Of a DNA stretch of 39,916 bases, positions 19,407 to 26,897 are shown piece by piece. The position numbers were made by a program, and so were the translations under genes. Position 1 is the stretch's first letter; every line of letters begins with the position of its first letter. A model generated the notes under the pieces. It was not told the DNA's origin and did not search any database. It was given only the letters and a program-made list of their open reading frames with translations. The stretch lies in assembly GCF_016651255.1 (NCBI RefSeq), contig NZ_JAEKEG010000177.1:1-39916 (forward strand), given 5' to 3'. The DNA comes from Pseudomonas sp. TH10. GTDB taxonomy: Bacteria; Pseudomonadota; Gammaproteobacteria; Pseudomonadales; Pseudomonadaceae.

Positions 19407-21235
19407 ACCGATCCCGTTTGCTGATAAGCCTTGTCTGCCTGTGTGCAGGATTGGCCGCGTGCAGTTCCGCGCAGGTAGCCAAGCAGGAGGCGTCCGACCT
19501 CATTGAGTCGGGACAGTACGAAGCCGGCCTGGCCCGAATCGAGGAAGGCCTGCGCGAAAATCCTCGTGATACCGAGCTGCACCTGGCCTTGAACAGCAGC
19601 CGCGCCCGGGCGGTGACGGCGCTGCTGACCCAGGCCGACATGGACCGCGCCCAGCGTGATTTTGCCTCCGCCCGCATGGGCTATGGCCGGGTACTGACCA
19701 TCGAGCCGAACAACCGGCGCGCCCAGGAATCCCTGAGCCAGCTTGAACACATGCGCAGCCAGGATGAAAAACTCGAGCTGGCCCGGGGCGACCTGCGCCG
19801 TGGCGACATCTACGCCGCCGACCGCCAGGTCAAGCAGATACTCGAGCTGGACCCGAAAAACGAAGGCGCCCTGGAGCTGCAAAGCAGCATCCGCCTGGTG
19901 CAGAGCCGTAACGTCGTGCAGTACCCGCAGCTGCGCACTCGCCTCGATCGGCCGGTGACCCTGGAGTTTCGCGATGCCAACCTCAAGACCATCTTCGAAG
20001 TGCTGTCCCAGGTCGCCGGGCTGAATTTCATTTTCGACAAGGACCTGCGCCCGGACATGAAAGCCACCATCTTCGTGCGTGACGTGCGCATCGAAGACGC
20101 CGTGGCACTGCTGCTGCAACAGAACCAGCTGCACCAGAAAGTGGTGAACGAAAACACCCTGCTGATCTACCCCGACTCGCCGCAGAAGCTCAAGGACTAT
20201 CAAGAGCTGGTGATGCGCACTTTCTACCTGACCAGCATCGATGCCAACACCGCGCTGAATATGATCAAAACCATGCTCAAGACCCGCGATGTATTTGTCG
20301 ACGAACGCCTCAACACCCTGACCATGCGCGACAGCGAAGACGCGATTCGCATGGCGGAAAAACTCCTGCAATCGCAAGACCAGTCCAACCCCGAAGTGGT
20401 GCTGGAAGTGGAAGTCATGGAGGTCGCTCGCCAGCGCATCCTCGATCTCGGCCTGCAGTGGCCCAATACCTTTGGCGTGCTCACCAGTGACGGCCAGGCG
20501 GTGTCGGTGCTCGACCAGCTCAGGGGCATCAACTCCAGCCGGATCTCGATTTCGCCTTCGCCCCAAGCCAAGATCAACGCCCAGGACAAGGACATCAATA
20601 CCCTGGCCAGCCCGGTGATTCGGGTCAGCAACCGCGAGCAGGCACGCATCCACATTGGCCAGCGCGTGCCGATCATCAGCGCCACTTCGGTGCCTTCGAC
20701 CCAGGGCCCGGTGATCACCGAAAGCGTGACCTACCTGGATGTCGGTCTCAAGCTCGAAGTCCAGCCCATCGTGCACCTGAACAACGAGGTGGCGATCAAA
20801 ATCGCCCTGGAGGTCAGCAACGCGACCCCGCTGGAACCGACCCGCCAGGGCACCATCCCGGTTCAGGTTGACACCCGTAATGCCCAGACCACCTTGCGCC
20901 TGCACGACGGCGAAACGCAGATCCTCGCCGGGCTGGTGCGCAATGACCATGGCAGCAACGGCAACAAAATCCCCGGCCTTGGCGATATTCCAGGCCTGGG
21001 CCGCCTGTTCGGCAGCAACCGCGACGACGTCAGCAAATCGGAACTGGTGCTGTCCATCACCCCGCGCATCGTGCGCAACCTGCCATACCAGAGCCCCTCG
21101 GACATGGAGTTCCCTACCGGCACCGAAACCAGCATGCACATCCAGGCCCCGGACCGCTCGATGGACACCGCGATCCGCACCGAAACCATGGGCACGCCGG
21201 TGGTCGCCACCCGTGTCGTCGTCGAGAAGCCTTGA
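19403..21235 (+). CDS. Outer-membrane secretin lipoprotein with TPR N-terminus (GspD/MshL-like)
   Basis: Gated outer-membrane channel of the secretion system. The leader MNRSRLLISLVCLCAGLAAC ends in a lipobox (LAAC), so the protein is probably a lipoprotein. Residues 25-180 form TPR-like repeats (YEAGLARIEEGLRENPRDTE; RRGDIYAADRQVKQILELDP). An STN/N-domain region follows (VTLEFRDANLKTIFEVLSQVAGLNF), then the secretin core with VPIISATSVPS, TYLDVGLKLEVQP, GETQILAGLVRND and PGLGDIPGLGRLFGSN. 610 residues. Fused TPRs are seen in MSHA-type and related secretins rather than classical GspD. Intact. Confidence 0.88.
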   Translation: MNRSRLLISLVCLCAGLAACSSAQVAKQEASDLIESGQYEAGLARIEEGLRENPRDTELHLALNSSRARAVTALLTQADMDRAQRDFASARMGYGRVLTIEPNNRRAQESLSQLEHMRSQDEKLELARGDLRRGDIYAADRQVKQILELDPKNEGALELQSSIRLVQSRNVVQYPQLRTRLDRPVTLEFRDANLKTIFEVLSQVAGLNFIFDKDLRPDMKATIFVRDVRIEDAVALLLQQNQLHQKVVNENTLLIYPDSPQKLKDYQELVMRTFYLTSIDANTALNMIKTMLKTRDVFVDERLNTLTMRDSEDAIRMAEKLLQSQDQSNPEVVLEVEVMEVARQRILDLGLQWPNTFGVLTSDGQAVSVLDQLRGINSSRISISPSPQAKINAQDKDINTLASPVIRVSNREQARIHIGQRVPIISATSVPSTQGPVITESVTYLDVGLKLEVQPIVHLNNEVAIKIALEVSNATPLEPTRQGTIPVQVDTRNAQTTLRLHDGETQILAGLVRNDHGSNGNKIPGLGDIPGLGRLFGSNRDDVSKSELVLSITPRIVRNLPYQSPSDMEFPTGTETSMHIQAPDRSMDTAIRTETMGTPVVATRVVVEKP

Positions 21236-21237
21236 TC

Positions 21238-21710
21238 ATGAACGCCTCGCAACGCGGTTTTACCCTGATCGAAGTCGTGGTGACGCTGGCCCTGATCGGC
21301 CTGCTGGCCGGCATGGCCGCGCCGCTGACCGAGACCGTGGTGCGCCGGGGCAAAGAGCAGGACCTGCGCACCGCGCTGTACCAGATTCGCGATGCCATCG
21401 ATGCCTACAAGCGCGCATTCGATGCCGGCTACATCGAGAAGTCGCTGAACAGCAGCGGCTACCCACCGAACCTGCAAGTGCTGGTGGACGGTGTGCGCGA
21501 TGTGCGCAGTGCCAAGGGTGCCAAGTTCTACTTTTACGGCGCATTCCTCACGATCCGCTGGCGTCGGTCAAGCGTGACGACGAAGGCGGTTGGGGTTTGC
21601 GCACCTATGACAGTTCGGCCCAGAACCCGCGTGAGGGGGAGGACGTCTTTGACGTCTACTCCCAGGCTCGCGGGAAGGGGCTCAACGGCGTCGCCTATAG
21701 GGAGTGGTGA
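21238..21710 (+). CDS. Pseudopilin (type IV prepilin-like; one frameshift)
   Basis: Pseudopilin with the class III leader and cleavage site QRGFTLIEVVVTLALIGLLAG. The frame breaks near 21530-21536, where one base is missing after GAKFYF. The continuation RRIPHDPLASVKRDDEGGWGLRTYDSSAQNPREGEDVFDVYSQ is typical of GspG-like pseudopilins. Corrected length is about 157 residues. ATG 21238 is preferred over the TTG two codons earlier, which overlaps the secretin stop. First of three pseudopilin genes in tandem. Confidence 0.82.
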
Positions 21711-21714
21711 AATC

Positions 21715-22089
21715 ATGCGTCGGCAAAAGGGATTTACCCTGCTGGAACTGATGGTGGTCATGGCAATCATCGCAACCCTGATGACCATTGCCTTGCCCCG
21801 TTATTTCAACAGCCTGGAAACATCGAAGGAGACCACCCTGCGCCAGAGCCTGTCGGCGATGCGTGAGGCGCTGGACCACTATTACGGCGACACCGGGCGT
21901 TATCCCGACTCCATCGAGCAACTGGTCGAGCAGCGTTACCTGCGCAACCCGCCGATGGACCCGATCGCCGAGCGCAAGGATGCCTGGGTCATGGTCGCGC
22001 CGCCGGAGGGTGTGGCGGGCGGTGTTGCCGACATCAAGAGTGGAGCCACAGGGAGGGCGCGTGATGGCAGCCTTTATTCCGAGTGGTAG
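21715..22089 (+). CDS. Pseudopilin, GspG-like
   Basis: Short pseudopilin of about 124 residues. MRRQKGFTLLELMVVMAIIATLMTIALPRY carries the prepilin peptidase site (G before FTLLE) and the Glu at position +5. The C-terminal domain has the GspG pattern ALDHYYGDTGRYPDSIEQLVEQRYLRNPPMDPIA. It follows the first pseudopilin by 4 bases and overlaps the start of the third. Intact. Confidence 0.85.
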   Translation: MRRQKGFTLLELMVVMAIIATLMTIALPRYFNSLETSKETTLRQSLSAMREALDHYYGDTGRYPDSIEQLVEQRYLRNPPMDPIAERKDAWVMVAPPEGVAGGVADIKSGATGRARDGSLYSEW

Positions 22090-22603
22090 GCCGTCCGCAG
22101 AGGGCGGTTTCACTTACCTGGGCGTGTTGTTCCTGATCATGGTCATGGGCATGGGCCTGGCCAGCGCAGGCGAGCTTTGGTCCACCGCATCGCGGCGTGA
22201 CCGCGAGAAACAGCTGCTCTGGGTCGGTACCCAGTATGCCCAGGCGCTGCGCAGCTATTACCGCAGTTCGCCTGGCCTGGCGCAGTACCCCAAGGAGCTC
22301 GAAGACCTGCTGGACGACCAGCGTTTTCCAACGCCCAGGCACCATATCCGCCAGCTCTATCCTGATCCCATCGGTGGCGGTGAGTGGAGCCTGCAACGGG
22401 GCTTTGATGGACGCATCACCGGCCTCAACAGCCCGTCTACCGACAAGCCGCTCAAGCAGGTGGATTTCCCCAGCCAATGGTCGGACTTCACCGGCATGGC
22501 CAGTTACAAGGACTGGCAGTTTGTCGCCGAGAAAGCCTTCCTCGATGGCGCGTCGGGTCCGGCCAAAGGTCAGTCCGGCACTGCGCAGGCGTTGCAGCCA
22601 TGA
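22064..22603 (+). CDS. Minor pseudopilin-like protein
   Basis: Prepilin-like protein with EGGFTYLGVLFLIMVMGMGLASAG near the N-terminus. The cleavage site is recognisable, but the usual Glu at +5 is replaced (FTYLG), as in some minor pseudopilins. The remainder (REKQLLWVGTQYAQALRSYYRSSPG; YPKELEDLLDDQRFPTPRHHIRQLYPDP) fits a GspG/GspH-like globular domain. About 179 residues. The ATG at 22064 has GGGAGGG upstream. The stop overlaps the csgE start (ATGA), which couples the secretion genes to the curli genes. Confidence 0.78.
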   Translation: MAAFIPSGRPSAEGGFTYLGVLFLIMVMGMGLASAGELWSTASRRDREKQLLWVGTQYAQALRSYYRSSPGLAQYPKELEDLLDDQRFPTPRHHIRQLYPDPIGGGEWSLQRGFDGRITGLNSPSTDKPLKQVDFPSQWSDFTGMASYKDWQFVAEKAFLDGASGPAKGQSGTAQALQP

Positions 22604-22992
22604 ACCGCCAATGGCTGGCCGCCATGGCCCTGGTGCTGGTGCTGCCGTTCGCCTCGGCCGGGGAAGAGGACGAAATGATGGGCTTCATCGTCGATGACAC
22701 GATCTCGCACATCGGCCACGAATTTTACTACTCGTTCAGTGAACGCCTGCGAGCGACCAGCCCGATGGATTTCAACCTGGTGGTACGCGAACGACCTTCG
22801 GCACGCTGGGGCAGCCTGGTGACCGTGGAATACCAACAGAGACTGGTTTACCGGCGCTTTCTACCGCCGAACACCGTGGAGCTCAAGGACGAGGCTTATG
22901 ACGCCGCCGACTGGGTTCGCGGACAGATTGTCCAGCGCAAGCTGGAAGCCTTGTTGCAAGACACCACGGACCTTGAGAGGGACGAATTATGA
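22600..22992 (+). CDS. csgE: Curli secretion capping/adaptor protein CsgE
   Basis: Periplasmic accessory protein which, in curli systems, caps the CsgG channel and selects CsgA for export. A signal peptide (MNRQWLAAMALVLVLPFASA) precedes a CsgE-like domain with GFIVDDTISHIGHEFYYSFSERL, NLVVRERPSARWGSLVTVEY and VYRRFLPPN. About 130 residues, the normal size. Translationally coupled to the pseudopilin upstream and to csgF downstream by 4-base overlaps. Intact. Confidence 0.9.
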   Translation: MNRQWLAAMALVLVLPFASAGEEDEMMGFIVDDTISHIGHEFYYSFSERLRATSPMDFNLVVRERPSARWGSLVTVEYQQRLVYRRFLPPNTVELKDEAYDAADWVRGQIVQRKLEALLQDTTDLERDEL

Positions 22993-23423
22993 AGACGACA
23001 TTGTTTTCGCAGCGCAGCGACCTCGCGTGGGCAGGCATGTGGCTGCTCGGGATCACCAGTTGTGGTGTGGTCCAGGCCACTGAGCTGGTGTACACGCCGG
23101 TCAACCCCTCGTTCGGCGGCAACCCGTTGAACGGCACCTGGCTGCTCAACAACGCCCAGGCGCAGAACGACTACGACGACCCGGACCTCAAGGATCGCAC
23201 CGCGATCGCCGGCACCTCGGCCCTCGAGCGCTTCAGCAGCCAGTTGCAATCGCGCCTGCTGGGGCAGCTGCTGGACAACATCTCCACCGGCAACGCGGGG
23301 AGCCTGTCCACCGACGCTTTTATCGTCAACGTCATCGACGACTCGGGCGCACTGACCATTGAAGTGACGGACCGAGCGACCGGCGAAATTTCGGAAATCC
23401 TGGTGAACGGCCTGGCTCCTTGA
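22989..23423 (+). CDS. csgF: Curli nucleation/attachment protein CsgF
   Basis: Secreted accessory protein which, in curli systems, sits on the CsgG pore and helps nucleate and anchor fibres. After a leader ending VQA, the mature N-terminus TELVYTPVNPSFGGNPLNG is the CsgF signature that binds inside the CsgG channel. LLNNAQAQNDYDDPD follows, and the C-terminus is DRATGEISEILV. 144 residues. It overlaps csgE by ATGA. Confidence 0.92.
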   Translation: MKTTLFSQRSDLAWAGMWLLGITSCGVVQATELVYTPVNPSFGGNPLNGTWLLNNAQAQNDYDDPDLKDRTAIAGTSALERFSSQLQSRLLGQLLDNISTGNAGSLSTDAFIVNVIDDSGALTIEVTDRATGEISEILVNGLAP

Positions 23424-23450
23424 GCCAAGGACTGATGGGGAGTAACGGAC

Positions 23451-24316
23451 ATGAAAAAATAATTGTGCTAGGGATGCTGTTGGCAGCCTTGCAGGGTTGC
23501 AGCCTGCGCGAGCCGATGCCGGCCGAGCAGGACAGCGAAACCCCGACCCTGACGCCCAGGGCGTCAACCTACTACGACTTGATCAAGCTGCCGCGTCCCA
23601 AGGGCCGCTTGATGGCCGTGGTCTACGGTTTTCGCGACCAGACCGGGCAGTACAAACCCACCCCGGCCAGCTCATTTTCCACCAGCGTGACCCAGGGCGC
23701 GGCGAGCATGCTGATGGACGCCATGCAAGCCAGCGGCTGGTTTGTGGTGCTGGAGCGTGAAGGGCTGCAGAACCTGCTGACCGAACGCAAGATCATTCGC
23801 GCTTCGCAAAAGAAACCGAACACGCCGATGAATATCCAGGCGGAACTGCCGCCGTTGCAGGCGGCGAACATGATGCTCGAAGGCGGCATCATCGCCTATG
23901 ACACCAATGTGCGCAGCGGCGGGGAAGGGGCCCGTTACCTGGGCATCGACATCTCCCGCGAGTATCGGGTCGACCAGGTCACCGTCAACCTGCGGGCGGT
24001 GGACGTGCGCAGCGGCCAGGTCCTGGCCAACGTGATGACCAGCAAGACCATCTACTCCGTGGCCCGCAGCGCCGGGGTGTTCAAGTTCATCGAGTTCAAG
24101 AAACTGCTCGAGGCTGAAGTGGGCTACACCACCAACGAGCCGGCGCAGTTGTGCGTGTTGTCGGCCATCGAATCGGCGGTCGGCCACCTGTTGTCCCAAG
24201 GCATTGAACGCAAAATGTGGCAGGTCGCCGGCGACAACTCGGCACCGCCACAGAATGAAACCATGGAACGCTACCTGTCGCAGAACCGCGTAGTGCCGGA
24301 AGGCGAGGAAGAATAA
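23451..24316 (+). CDS. csgG: Curli export channel lipoprotein CsgG (start codon region frameshifted)
   Basis: Outer-membrane nonameric channel that exports curlin subunits. The lipobox LQGC in IIVLGMLLAALQGCSLRE is followed by the CsgG fold (GRLMAVVYGFRDQTGQYKP; SGWFVVLEREGLQNLLTERKIIRA). The later segment RSGEVLANVMTSKTI-like is read as VRSGQVLANVMTSKTI. At 23451 ATG is followed by six A and then TAA, which would stop at once. Seven A would read MKKIIVLGMLLAALQGC, so one A is probably missing. Otherwise an unnatural start at 23420 must be assumed. GGAG lies 10 bases upstream of the ATG. About 288 residues. Confidence 0.9.
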
Positions 24317-24505
24317 CCGGGCGGTCCCAGTCTTCCCTGATCCCACAGGGACTTGCAGTGCACAGGCGACTCCTGCGCGACCAAACTGTAGGAGCTGCCT
24401 GTAGGAGCTGCCGAGTGAAACGAGGCTGCGATCTTTTGATCCTGGTGGTGGCTAAACCAGATCAAAAGATCGCAGCCTCTTTTCACTTGGCAGCTCCTAC
24501 ATAGA
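24290..24505. repeat. Direct repeat copy 1 with REP-like hairpin
   Basis: The segment covers the last codons of csgG (EGEEE, stop at 24314), about 70 bases after it and a long inverted REP-type hairpin. In the hairpin, TGTAGGAGCTGCC and GAGGCTGCGATCTTTTGATC pair with GATCAAAAGATCGCAGCCTC and GGCAGCTCCTACA. It recurs 287 bases downstream with scattered changes. The GGCTGCGATCTTTTGATC unit is a common Pseudomonas intergenic repeat. Confidence 0.8.
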
Positions 24506-24576
24506 GACAGGGTTCGAGACCAGCAGCTCTGCCAGTACCCTAACCCTCCGATACTCAAGCGCATCGCCCAAACCCT

Positions 24577-24790
24577 GTGGTGCCTGAGGGCGAAGAAGCA
24601 TAACCGGGCGGCCCCAGTCTTCCTTGGTCCCACGGGGATCTGCAGTGCACACGCGACTCCTAAGCGACCAAATCTGTAGGAGCTGCCAGGAAACGAGGCT
24701 GCGATCTTTTGATCTTGGTAGTGGCTCAACCAGATCAAAGATCGCAGCCTCGTTTCACTCGGCAGCTCCTACGGTCAGCTCCTACAGAAT
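24577..24790. repeat. Direct repeat copy 2, carrying a fossil of the csgG 3' end
   Basis: Second copy of the block at 24290-24505. It begins with a degraded csgG end (GAGGGCGAAGAAGCATAACC corresponds to GAAGGCGAGGAAGAATAACC), then CGGGCGGCCCCAG and the same REP-type hairpin. The offset of 287 bases is constant at the TAACCGGGCGG landmark. No coding function is seen in the rest of the 24317-24900 gap. Confidence 0.78.
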
Positions 24791-24854
24791 GGTCTGCACC
24801 CCAAAGTCCTGATTGATGTCCAACATCTCGGGGGCAGCCCAGAACCGCGCAAGC

Positions 24855-24887
24855 AAAAAAACCGCGACCTTCAGGCCGCGGTTTTGG
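24855..24887 (-). terminator. Rho-independent terminator of the curlin operon
   Basis: On the minus strand, AAAACCGCGGCC-TGAA-GGTCGCGG is followed by seven T. The hairpin has an 8-base stem with one imperfect pair, starts 14 bases after the csgA-like stop codon and ends the minus-strand operon. On the plus strand only four T follow, so it may weakly end the csgG transcript as well. Confidence 0.82.
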
Positions 24888-24900
24888 TACCCCCTATCAG

Positions 24901-26348
24901 TTATTGCTGCAACACAGTCGCCTGGTTAGCCCCGCCAAACTGCTGCACCGTCGCCATCTGCGACACGCCGCTCTGATCAACATTGGCAATGTTCCCGGTC
25001 CCGCCCTGGGTCACATATGCCACGTTCATGCTGTCGGCCTGTTTGACGGTGATCTGGTTGTCACTGCCATACATCTGCGTGGTGAACGCCTGGTTGCCGC
25101 TGCCCGACTGGTCGAACTCGCTGCTGTTGCCGGTGCCGGTGGAGGAACCCTGGATCAGGTTGGTGGTGCCGCGCTGGTCGGCGATGAGAATGTTGTCGGT
25201 GCCGTTCTGGTCGAAGTACAGCTCGTTGTAGGACTCGGCCTGGCTGACCGTGGTCTTGTTGCCCAGGCCGCTCTGGTTGGTGGTCATGATGTGGCCGGCG
25301 CCGGTCTGGGTGAAGTTGGCGATGTTGGCATTGCCGGTCTGGTTGACGGTGGCGCGCTGGTTGGTGCCGAACTGGCCACCAGATTGTGGGCCTTTCCAGT
25401 TGCTGGCGTAGACCTTGTTCTCGTTACCCACCGAGCTGGCATTGAGCACATGGCTGTCGCCGCTCTGGTAGGTAAAGTGGATGTTGTTGGTACCCTGTTG
25501 GTACAGCGCCAGGGTCGAACCGATAGATTCGAACTGGTCGGCGTAGAGTGCGTTGAGGTCGCCGACTTGCACGACCTGGGCGTAGTTGTTTTGCCCAAAG
25601 CTCTGGTCGACGATCGCTTCGTTGGCCTGCCCGTATTGATCGACGATAACCTGGCTGGCGGCTTGACCGAACTGCCAGACTTCACTGCCGTTCATGTCGC
25701 CGAACTGGCTGATGGTCACTGTGCCGCCAACGCCGCTGCGCTGATCACCGTAGGCGTAGTTGTCGCCGCCGTTCTGGTTGATCGCAATTTGGCCTCCCGA
25801 GTGACCGACCTGTTCGGCGGTCCCGTTGTTGGCGGTGCCGTACTGCACCACGGTGGCGACATTCGCATCGCCCACTTCCATCTGTTCGATGTAAGCCACG
25901 TTGCTGTCACCGTTTTGAAAGGTCTGGCCCGAGGCGCCTTGCTGGCTGTCCTGGTAAATGAACGAAAAGTTGCCGTTACCCTGTTGCTGTTGCAGCGCTT
26001 CGTTGCCGGTCAAGCCGATGGACTGGCTGGCATGGGTGTTGTTGAACGTACCCACCTGCCGTTGCACGATGGTGCTGCCGTCCTCGAACAGTTGCTCGGC
26101 ATAGCCGGCGTTGTAATCACCGACCTGATTCTGGTCGATGCTACTGCTTGCAGTGTCCTGCACCGCCATCGCGTCGTTACCCTGGCCGAACTGCTGCTCG
26201 GTTGCGGTGCTGAACGGGGCCTGGGTCTGCTTCACATTGGCGATGTTGGCATCACCGAATTGTTTCTGGGTCGAGATACTGTCGTCGGCCATGGCCTGGG
26301 CACTGACAATGACCAGGATGGCGGCGGTGAGGGCGTCAGTTTGAACAT
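24901..26348 (-). CDS. Large CsgA-like major curlin with about 19 repeats (frameshift in signal peptide)
   Basis: Secreted amyloid subunit. The start at 26348 follows GGAGGT. The leader MFKLT-LTAAILVIVSAQAMA is broken by one missing base near 26335-26337; without it the frame opens only at MADDSISTQ. The mature part consists of about 19 strand-turn-strand units of 22-23 residues with the curlin spacing Q-x-G-x-x-N-x-A-x-x-x-Q (for example QVGDYNAGYAEQ, QFGDMNGSEVWQ, QNGTDNILIADQ, QFGGANQATVLQ). Corrected length is about 482 residues, against 151 residues and five repeats in E. coli CsgA. CsgE, CsgF and CsgG encoded on the other strand should export it. It ends in a conventional repeat, so the 3' end looks complete. 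Confidence 0.88.
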
Positions 26349-26375
26349 GATGAAACCTCCGGGTAGTGCAGTGCT

Positions 26376-26837
26376 TTAGCGATATTGTTTGACCGAAACG
26401 CTCATGCCATTGCCCGACTGGGTAACGGCGCTGGAAAGCCCCGTGCCGGCCTGGTCGATGGTGGCGTCGTTGTTGTTGCCGTTCTGGGAGATCTGCGCGC
26501 GGTTGTGGCTGCCGGTCTGGGTGATGCCGGCGTTATTGCCCGAACCTTGCTGGGTGATCAGGGCCATCAGGTCGTTACCTTGCTGAAGAATGAACGCCTC
26601 CTGATTGCTGCCCGACTGGACGATGCTGCCGAGCAACGACTGGCCGTTCTGTTGCAGCAGCGCGACGTTGGCCTGGCCGTTCTGGTCGATCAGTGCCTGT
26701 TGGCCAACCGGCGGTGGCAGCTCGCCGAGGTCGGTGGCGGGGGCCAGGTCGTCGTTGTCCATCAGGTCGTCGGCGCGCGCGCCAGCGCCACTGCAGAGCA
26801 GAAGCAGGCAGAGCAGGGCGGCGGTCGACGTTTTCAT
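26376..26837 (-). CDS. CsgB-like minor curlin (nucleator)
   Basis: Secreted curlin-repeat protein of 153 residues. A signal peptide (MKTSTAALLCLLLLCSGAGARA) precedes an acidic spacer (DDLMDNDDLAPATDLGELPPPVG). About five curlin units follow, such as LIDQNGQANVALLQQ, IVQSGSNQEAFILQQ, ITQTGSHNRAQISQ and IDQAGTGLSSAVTQ, ending SVSVKQYR. Small size, position before the major subunit and a basic C-terminus fit CsgB, which nucleates CsgA at the cell surface. It starts at 26837 with AGGA 7 bases upstream, 27 bases ahead of the major subunit. Confidence 0.82.
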   Translation of the reverse strand: MKTSTAALLCLLLLCSGAGARADDLMDNDDLAPATDLGELPPPVGQQALIDQNGQANVALLQQNGQSLLGSIVQSGSNQEAFILQQGNDLMALITQQGSGNNAGITQTGSHNRAQISQNGNNNDATIDQAGTGLSSAVTQSGNGMSVSVKQYR

Positions 26838-26862
26838 GGCGTTGTCCTGTGAGAAGAGGCTG

Positions 26863-26891
26863 GCCCCGTCAACTCCTGGAGTTGACGGGGC
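26863..26891. other. Long perfect inverted repeat between the Ig-like gene and the CsgB-like gene
   Basis: GCCCCGTCAACTCC and GGAGTTGACGGGGC form 14-base arms around a single T. In RNA this gives a very stable hairpin just after the Ig-like gene stop (26898) and 26 bases before the csgB-like ATG. No T-run follows on the minus strand, so it is more likely a processing or mRNA-stability element that sets different levels of Ig-like protein and curlin. Confidence 0.6.
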
Positions 26892-26897
26892 GAGGGC

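Noticed and set aside
24901..26837. Repeated DNA in the curlin genes as a CRISPR array or tandem satellite
   Set aside because: The repetition is at protein level (22-23 residue curlin units), with diverged codons and no constant repeat/spacer pattern.
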